This document shows positions 58,641-64,000 of a stretch of 64,000 nucleotides of DNA, piece after piece. Each line of letters starts with the position of its first letter. The stretch's first letter is position 1. Source of the DNA: Gracilariopsis chorda (Eukaryota; Rhodophyta; Florideophyceae; Gracilariales; Gracilariaceae); contig NBIV01000275.1 in NCBI GenBank assembly GCA_003194525.1, positions 48,868-112,867 on the forward strand, written 5' to 3'. Made by a program: the position numbers and the translations under genes. Under the pieces are notes generated by a model. It was not told where the DNA came from. It was given only the letters and a program-made list of their open reading frames with translations, and made no database searches.

Positions 58641-60073
58641 TGATCGTGTTGTCCTTGCCCCTCCTCCCTCGTCAGAGGTAGTCCTGGATCCAGGCAACCC
58701 CGTTTCTACGGACTCTGCAACACCGGAACCATCCGGGAGTACTAGACCTACGGTACTACCAAACCCCAGCCGGGGACTCTCAGACCTACCGACTCTGTCG
58801 GACTCACCGGCTCAGCCCGGTAATTCGGGCCCCTCAGCGCCCGCCCCTACCACGTCTGCCCCACTGGCGCGCATCTATACCCGCCAGGCGGGGAATGTTA
58901 TCCCTTATCCCGCCGCTCCGTCTAAGGAGGGGGAGGAGAACACTCGTTTTCGAGGAACGATATCGCCGTCGCAACGGGAAACACACCGTAACATACGGAA
59001 CACTGACCGTGGAGCAACGGAGTATGTCACGCGACACTAATCCCCGTTCCCGGGCAGTGCTGCGCAACAGGAACCAGACGCGCAGGCCCCGCAAAAGCGG
59101 CAAATACACCGTTTGTCACGGGAAAACGAGAAGCCTCACTCCAATACCGCAGCAGCGGAAAGGCAATCGCCCAATCCATCCCCTGAGGCATCGTCACAAA
59201 CGCGGAAAACATACCGTGCTACACGGGAAGTTGAAGCGCAACTACCGCACACCCCTGTCAGGGAAGGATCCCCGATAAGGGAGTATGGTGACGATTGCCC
59301 CCAATCCCTGAGCAGGGCGATGCCTCGAAGCCGCCGTTGGCTGAAGTCCCCGCGGAAGCGGTTCAATCAGGTCGATCAGACCCGCGCCTTGCGGAGAAGG
59401 GGCGCCCAGATACGCCGGCCTCACAGGGAAATACCCATACCCCTCTTGGGGAAAAAGGCAGCCAAGCCGCAGTTGAAGCTTTAAGCCCTGGCTCGCAAGC
59501 ACCGGAAATGCCTCCCGTCGTTGACGGAATCGAAGCCCCCGCTACGGGGAATAATTTGCGCCAACCCCCGCATCGCTGCGGCGACGAACCGAGGAACTCG
59601 GGAAAAACGCGCGCCATCGCACGCTCGAAACCGGTCGTACCGGACGCTGCTCCTCCTCATGGAGATGGTGCACCGCGCTTAGCGGCAATTTCCCTGAAAA
59701 GGGTATCATCGGCACCTGCCCGGCACCCCCCAAAGGGGAATTTTGACCAAAATACCGGTGTACCGGAGTTAGCCCCAGGCAACCCGTCAGTAGCCGGAGA
59801 CACCACGGCATCGCCGGAACGTATGGTGCAGAGCGCTCGTGCGCCTGGCAGGGAGGCGGTTTGCCACCCAATCACCGTGTCGCACGGACCCCCCAGGGGA
59901 TTGTGGAAATGCCGATCCCGCAGGAGCGGTCATCTTCCCGCAAACTCGCGATTCGTGAGCTCAAACCGCGAAGGCGGAGCCCAAGTCCCCCGCCGACTGG
60001 CGGTTCGCCCGCAATACCGCGAAAAGCGGAAATGAACCTACCCCAATGGGGAATGACTTGCTGGTGAAAAACC
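58641..60073 (+). other. Pro/Ser/Arg-rich linker between integrase and chromodomain
   Basis: About 1.4 kb in which broken frames encode low-complexity sequence. PSKEGEENT near 58918 matches PPKEGEENT of copy A, so this part belonged to the integrase tail. The DNA shows recurring GGGAAACACACCGT-like words and many CCGC/GCGG stem-loops. The linker is much longer than the corresponding part of copy A (about 2460-3680). Confidence 0.6.
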
Positions 60074-60454
60074 GTGGCACCACACACCCTCTTGAGGGAT
60101 ATCTTCCCGCATGAGCAGCGGCCGCTATCACAGCGCAAGGCAACGCCGGAGTTATCGTCGAACACCCTGCTAAGGGACATTATACCGCACAGCGGGCAGC
60201 CCCCGCAAGGAAGTACAACCACCACCCGGCACGGCCGGCAGGTCTACGAACGAGAGTTCGTAGTAGACCGACTTGTCGGACACACCTGGGACCAGGATGG
60301 TATTCTACAATACCACGTCCGCTGGTACGGGTACGACCCCAGTGGGGATACGTGGGAGCCAATTGAACACCTCCCACGGTCGCAGGTCCTGCGATACCAC
60401 CGTCAAACGGGAACTGCAGCCCCAGCCACCCTGGTTAATGCCCAAGTTGGGTAA
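60074..60454 (+). CDS. gypsy B chromodomain
   Basis: An intact chromodomain at the end of pol: EFVVDRLV, YHVRWYGYDPSGDTWEPIEHLPRSQVLRYHR, then a short tail ending NAQVG (copy A ends DEAVVG). Aromatic cage candidates are Phe of EFVV, Trp and second Tyr of RWYGY. In chromoviruses it guides the integration complex to chromatin marks. The ATG at 60074 is in frame but probably not a true start. Confidence 0.88.
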   Translation: MAPHTLLRDIFPHEQRPLSQRKATPELSSNTLLRDIIPHSGQPPQGSTTTTRHGRQVYEREFVVDRLVGHTWDQDGILQYHVRWYGYDPSGDTWEPIEHLPRSQVLRYHRQTGTAAPATLVNAQVG

Positions 60455-60644
60455 CGTTGCCGCGCGAGCGGAGAGCGAAAGGAAAGGATAACAAGACAAG
60501 GTCCGTCGAAGACGGGGAACTCAACCGAGAAGCACCGTTCTAAACGGAATGTTTATTCAAGGGAGCAGCTAGCTCCCCACAATACTACACTACACTAACT
60601 GGCATAGCCAGGGAAAGAAGAACCAGGAAACTGGACTAGAGATT

Positions 60645-62321
60645 TCACTCACCCCCATCGTCCGGGGCGTAACCCCCAGCAAGGCGGTAGGCCAACTCGT
60701 CCGCCATGGTGGTGACATCCCCCGATACCTCGGCAGCGCTAAGACCGGCACCCCGGAGGAAACGTGCGATGATTTCGTTTTCATTCGCCGTCACCCCGCT
60801 GGGGATAGAAAGTCCGGCACTTGCCGCCGAAGGGTCAGCAGCCGGCTCGGCCGGAGACACCCCCTCTTGGAAAGCTTCCGCGCTAGCGCCGGTCTCCTCT
60901 ACGTCCATCTCCCCGGGTTCTTCCGGTTCGTTATCCACCATTGGGTCATCCCCGCCGTATGCGCGGTAGTAGTCGTCAGAATCGACGTACCCCACCGGGT
61001 GGTCTTCCGGCACATGCCGGGGCGTATCGCGAAGCTCGCGCGCCTCCTCGGAGGAAATTTCCCGGAACTCCCAGGGGTCGAAGTAGATAAAATCCCCCGC
61101 AAGGGCGGTGTTTCTACCGAGTCCCGGACCACCGGTGTTACCGCTACCGCCATCCAGACGACCGCTTTGCTCCAGCGGGACCTCACTCCAGCTAACGCTG
61201 TCGATGTACCCAAGTAATTGGAGGACCTCTTCATTGTTGGCCTGGCCCCCAAGGGGGATGCGAAGATCCAGGTTTGGGATCGCTGCCCGCACACGCGGTT
61301 GAAGGAACCAGAGACGATACTGGTCGTACGCCTCGTTGAGGATATAAGCCGCAGTGCGGGCCGCCCACTCCGTAACCACTACGGACCACAACCCCGACCG
61401 GGGATCCTGCATGAGCAGCGAACCGAGGTACCTAAGTACCGGCGGGAGTTCTATGTAGCACCCCAGCAGGCTTCATGGAAGCGCCACCACTAGGGGAGTG
61501 CTACATACCGACCTAGTCGGTGAGGCGGCGCAATCCGCTCTATCTCCACGTTCTGATACGGGATAAAATACCCGAATCGGGATCGCCAACGCCGCTCGTA
61601 GCGGATGAAGTTTTGGAGAAAGTTGGACCGGTATTGCCGGGGAAGGTACCTGAACTCCGCCCGAATAATCGGTCGCTCCCAGCAAAAAGCTTCTTGCCGC
61701 GCTGCGAGAAAATTCCTCCAAGCGAGGGTCTCGAGGCGGAACAGGTTCTCGCCGTACCCAATCTCCCCGCGAGTGCGGAAATAGCTAACGTCGAAGCCAA
61801 ACTCCGGTGGGACCGGTACATCGAATGGAGCCCGGCTCTGCCGTTGGTACGCCATGCGCGTCAACGCGGTCTGCGCTGCAGCGACGGTCTCGCCCAAATT
61901 TCTTCGGAGGTGGTGACGCGGAATCGCAATCCGGTGACGCCAATCCTACGACGTGGTGACTGCTCTGGGCAGATCCCCCGGAAGGGTGCCTGAGCCATCC
62001 GCAAAGCGGTGACCAATCCCTCATTGAGGACAGCGACCGGGTGAAACCACGGGGCAAGGCGCAGGCGCGACGCGTGATTCTGATTCATCGGGTTGAGCCC
62101 ACCAGGGTGTTGTAGGTTGGCTAGTTGGACACCGGAGTGGTTCCGGAGGACATCACCGAAGGTGGTAGTGCGAAGGGATGGTCGGCTGCAGCAGCCATAT
62201 TCCCCGGTTGTACCGGATTTCGATCGCCCTGAGGCAGGGGAACTGACCGGAAACCGGTGGTGTATCGCCTGAGAAGTCTCGGAGGTTGGCTTTGGTTATT
62301 GATGTTGTTGTCGTCGTTCAT
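60645..62321 (-). pseudogene. Long antisense reading frame of gypsy B (unknown protein)
   Basis: Read on the minus strand from an ATG at 62321 (MNDDNNINNQ), frames follow each other with slips near 62130, 61920 and 61480: a Pro/Gly-rich head, NPMNQNHASRLRLAPWFHPV, QTALTRMAYQRQSRAPFDVPVPPEFGFDV...FIRYERRWRSRFGYFIPYQNVE, then MQDPRSGLWSVVV...LGYIDSVSWSEVP, an acidic part with EEPGEMDVEE, and a helical C-terminus (LAYRLAGGYAP). About 560 residues in all, no membrane span or signal peptide. Copy A keeps the C-terminal part (4199-4579). No family recognised. Antisense extra frames at this place are known in some plant Ty3/gypsy lineages (Retand, Grande). Confidence 0.6.
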
Positions 62322-62472
62322 TTCTCCCTTGTCGAGGGTGGCTGTTGTTGTCGTTTGTGTGCCTTGTGACTCTGGTGCAGAGGGATTACCGGAGAACCGG
62401 AGACAGAGCACGCGCTTTTATCACCCATTTTCGTCTGGGAATCCTCCGCGTCCGCGGTCGTTTTCCCGTCTT

Positions 62473-62480
62473 AGGGGGGG
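62473..62480 (+). promoter_or_regulatory. Polypurine tract of gypsy B
   Basis: AGGGGGGG three bases before the 3' LTR, the expected primer position for plus-strand DNA synthesis. Confidence 0.7.
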
Positions 62481-62483
62481 ATA

Positions 62484-63304
62484 TGAAGTGCAACGCCCTC
62501 AGGGAGGGATTCTGGTACTTGATCGTTTTCCCGATATTATCGGTTGTGTAGTGTGTATATGAATTACGCCCCACTATGGTGGATATGGACACGTGGGACA
62601 CGGTTTTGGGTCAATTGGCGGTTGGCCACAGTAGTGGATGTTGCCACGAAATGTGGAGTATTTTAGTTGATATTATTTATTATTTTCACACCCATTTCTG
62701 GGAAGCTAGTACTTAGTGCGACGGCGCACTGCCGTCGCACCAGTAAACCTTCCCAACAAGGGACCCCAACCTGGGGAATTGGCTCTAGTTGCCGCTTGCG
62801 CGCGTACTCTACTCCTCCTTGGAGGGAAACGCCGTAAACCACGGGACATCTAACCCCCTTGCACATCTAAAGAAGCCCATCCTTTGGAGTATATTGTTCC
62901 AATCATATTGGTGTTTCGCCCTGTATAGGGAGTCCTGTCCACCGGCATTGCCGTATCTGTTCGTCGCTCTCGCGACTCACATCGTCCTCTCTTCCTCCTC
63001 TTCGCCCTTCCTTTTTCCCCTTTTTAGGGTAGCACCTCCCGCTATCCGCGGCCCTCGTGTGCGCATCCGCTCACACACCCCCACTTACGTGGAAACATAC
63101 CTCTACTGAGGATCACACCCCGCTCACGCGGATACCGATTCTTCGCCTTCACCTCCCTGCGCGAGTCGCGACAGGTGTCCCTGGTCTTACAAACCGGCTT
63201 CGCCGTGACACCTCTGGGAGGGCTCTACCCAACTGGGTTCACCTCGTGAGAGGAAGATCCCGAACGTCTTTCGGTGTTTTTCCCCTTTGGGGCATTGCGC
63301 CACA
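62484..63304 (+). repeat. 3' LTR of gypsy B
   Basis: 821 bp, TGAAGTGCAACGCC...TTGCGCCACA; same family and layout as the 5' LTR, with a few substitutions and a small insertion near 62990. Beyond it the pogo-type frame on the minus strand begins at once. Confidence 0.93.
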
Positions 63305-63855
63305 TTTCTCATGTGGGCAACCAGTACTTTTGCATTCGTGGCTTCAAATCGCTTAGCGTTCTGTCGAGATGGCTTGCAAAATATGATTCTATGGCTATGA
63401 CAGGCTTCAAATAGCTCACAAAAGCGCCTTCTGGGCCTGCCGTTGCGAAACTGGAGAGATTCTTTGCGCCAAGGGGGAAATGTCTTCACAAGCATCTCTA
63501 CGGTATCCATCAAATCCTGCCAAGACAAGGGACGAACACGGTTGGCATGCTCCAGGGGAATATCGACGACGTGTTTCTCCTCGGATGCTGTTAGGCATGT
63601 CCTGGAGCCCTTTCTCTGCTGTGTTTCTTTCGATTGTCGGTGGTAGTGGTAATGTAGTGCTGATGGGTACAAGTGAACTTCCTCTGCGGCTTTGCAGAAA
63701 GAATAACCTGCATCAATCAATTCGATTCTGCGTGAGATGTAGCGCTCAAATCGGTTGCTACCGAGCACATAGAACTGGTTTCGGCACACTGGGCCATGAT
63801 GGATGGAAGTGGTGTGGACGGGTACATCCAGCAACGCTGGTGGTGATGAATACAA
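63305..63855 (-). pseudogene. pogo-type transposase N-terminal part, cut by the gypsy LTR
   Basis: The frame reads a HTH-like segment (ISRRIELIDAGYSFCKAAEEV), then CLTASEEKHVVDIPLEHANRVRPLSWQDLMDTVEML and GRPRRRFCELFEACHSHRI, the CENP-B/pogo DNA-binding pattern (EE..LV, P...DL, GRPG..W...F..RH). It ends where the 3' LTR of gypsy B begins (63304), so the DDE part is missing. The frame has no ATG at its beginning; the start may lie further right or in another exon. Not obviously the same family as the remnant at 49.5-51.4 kb. Confidence 0.7.
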
Positions 63856-64000
63856 ACGGGACTTTATATACTGAAAGAAATGATGTTATAGTCTAAGATG
63901 CGACTGATGATGAATTTGTTGGAAGATTGAGATTACGTCAAGCACTTCTATGTGATTGGGTTAATGAAAGGGAATGGCCTTCGCTAGTGAATTGCGCTTG
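63856..64000. other. Right edge, upstream of the pogo-type frame
   Basis: 145 bases; on the minus strand it should be the 5' side of the truncated transposase. No feature could be fixed. Confidence 0.4.

Larger units (their letters stand above)
51646..63304 (+). mobile_element. Ty3/gypsy chromovirus copy B, full length, decayed
   Basis: Both LTRs, primer site, gag, protease, RT-RNase H, integrase, long linker, chromodomain, antisense frame, purine tract. Pol has stops at about 55927, 56521, 57761 and 58119 plus frame changes, and the integrase lost its second Asp, so it cannot move by itself. Flanking pentamers (GGATC, 51641-51645; TTTCT, 63305-63309) do not match, so the termini may come from two insertions joined by recombination. 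The entire element is packed with perfect mini-hairpins, for example GGTCCAC/GTGGACC at 52885-52903 and TGATTGAG/CTCAATCA at 56092-56111. Confidence 0.95.

Overview
This is a stretch of eukaryotic nuclear DNA dominated by mobile elements. The few host-type genes are compact, and the introns I can place are short with GT...AG ends and a CTAAC branch site. Dense Ty3/gypsy and copia elements, Helitrons, and sparse introns would fit a red macroalga of the Chondrus type. That organism guess is inference only (low to moderate confidence); no ribosomal or organellar marker is present to confirm it.

Layout. 1-5699: a decayed Ty3/gypsy chromovirus (copy A) running in from the left edge; its 3' LTR cuts off a Ty1/copia gag (5700-6255, minus). 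7594-11024 (minus): a large unrecognised gene with an N-terminal membrane region, broken by one frameshift and one stop. 11-22.9 kb: a gene-poor stretch with two convergent paralogous GATA zinc-finger genes (18164-19004 plus; 21703-22528 minus), each with one short intron inside the finger. 22943-36343: one uninterrupted head-to-tail array of 13 Helitron copies (eleven ~435-bp non-autonomous units, one 2-kb deletion derivative, one 6.6-kb Rep-helicase element) filling a single A|T target site. 38932-44.1 kb (minus): a second, different Helitron family, nearly intact. 45139-47986: a Tc1-type transposase gene carrying two solo gypsy LTRs in opposite orientation, each with perfect 5-bp target duplications. 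49.56-51.39 kb: a decayed pogo-type transposase. 51646-63304: a full-length Ty3/gypsy chromovirus (copy B) with both LTRs, gag, protease, RT-RNase H, integrase, chromodomain, and a long ANTISENSE reading frame before the 3' LTR. 63305-63855 (minus): a second pogo-type transposase fragment abutting that LTR.

The most striking signal is in the gypsy family. LTRs, gag, pol, linker and antisense frame are all saturated with tiny perfect stem-loops (4-8 bp arms, 1-7 nt loops), about one per 20-40 nt. Where copies A and B can be aligned codon by codon, the hairpins sit on the same codon centres but are built from different base pairs, so pairing rather than sequence is preserved. I know of no described element with this property. 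The second notable system is the tandem Helitron array, whose units and autonomous member share identical ends (5' TC, 3' double hairpin then CTTG).

Almost every transposon gene here is broken, so this is a graveyard locus; the GATA genes are the only host genes that read cleanly.
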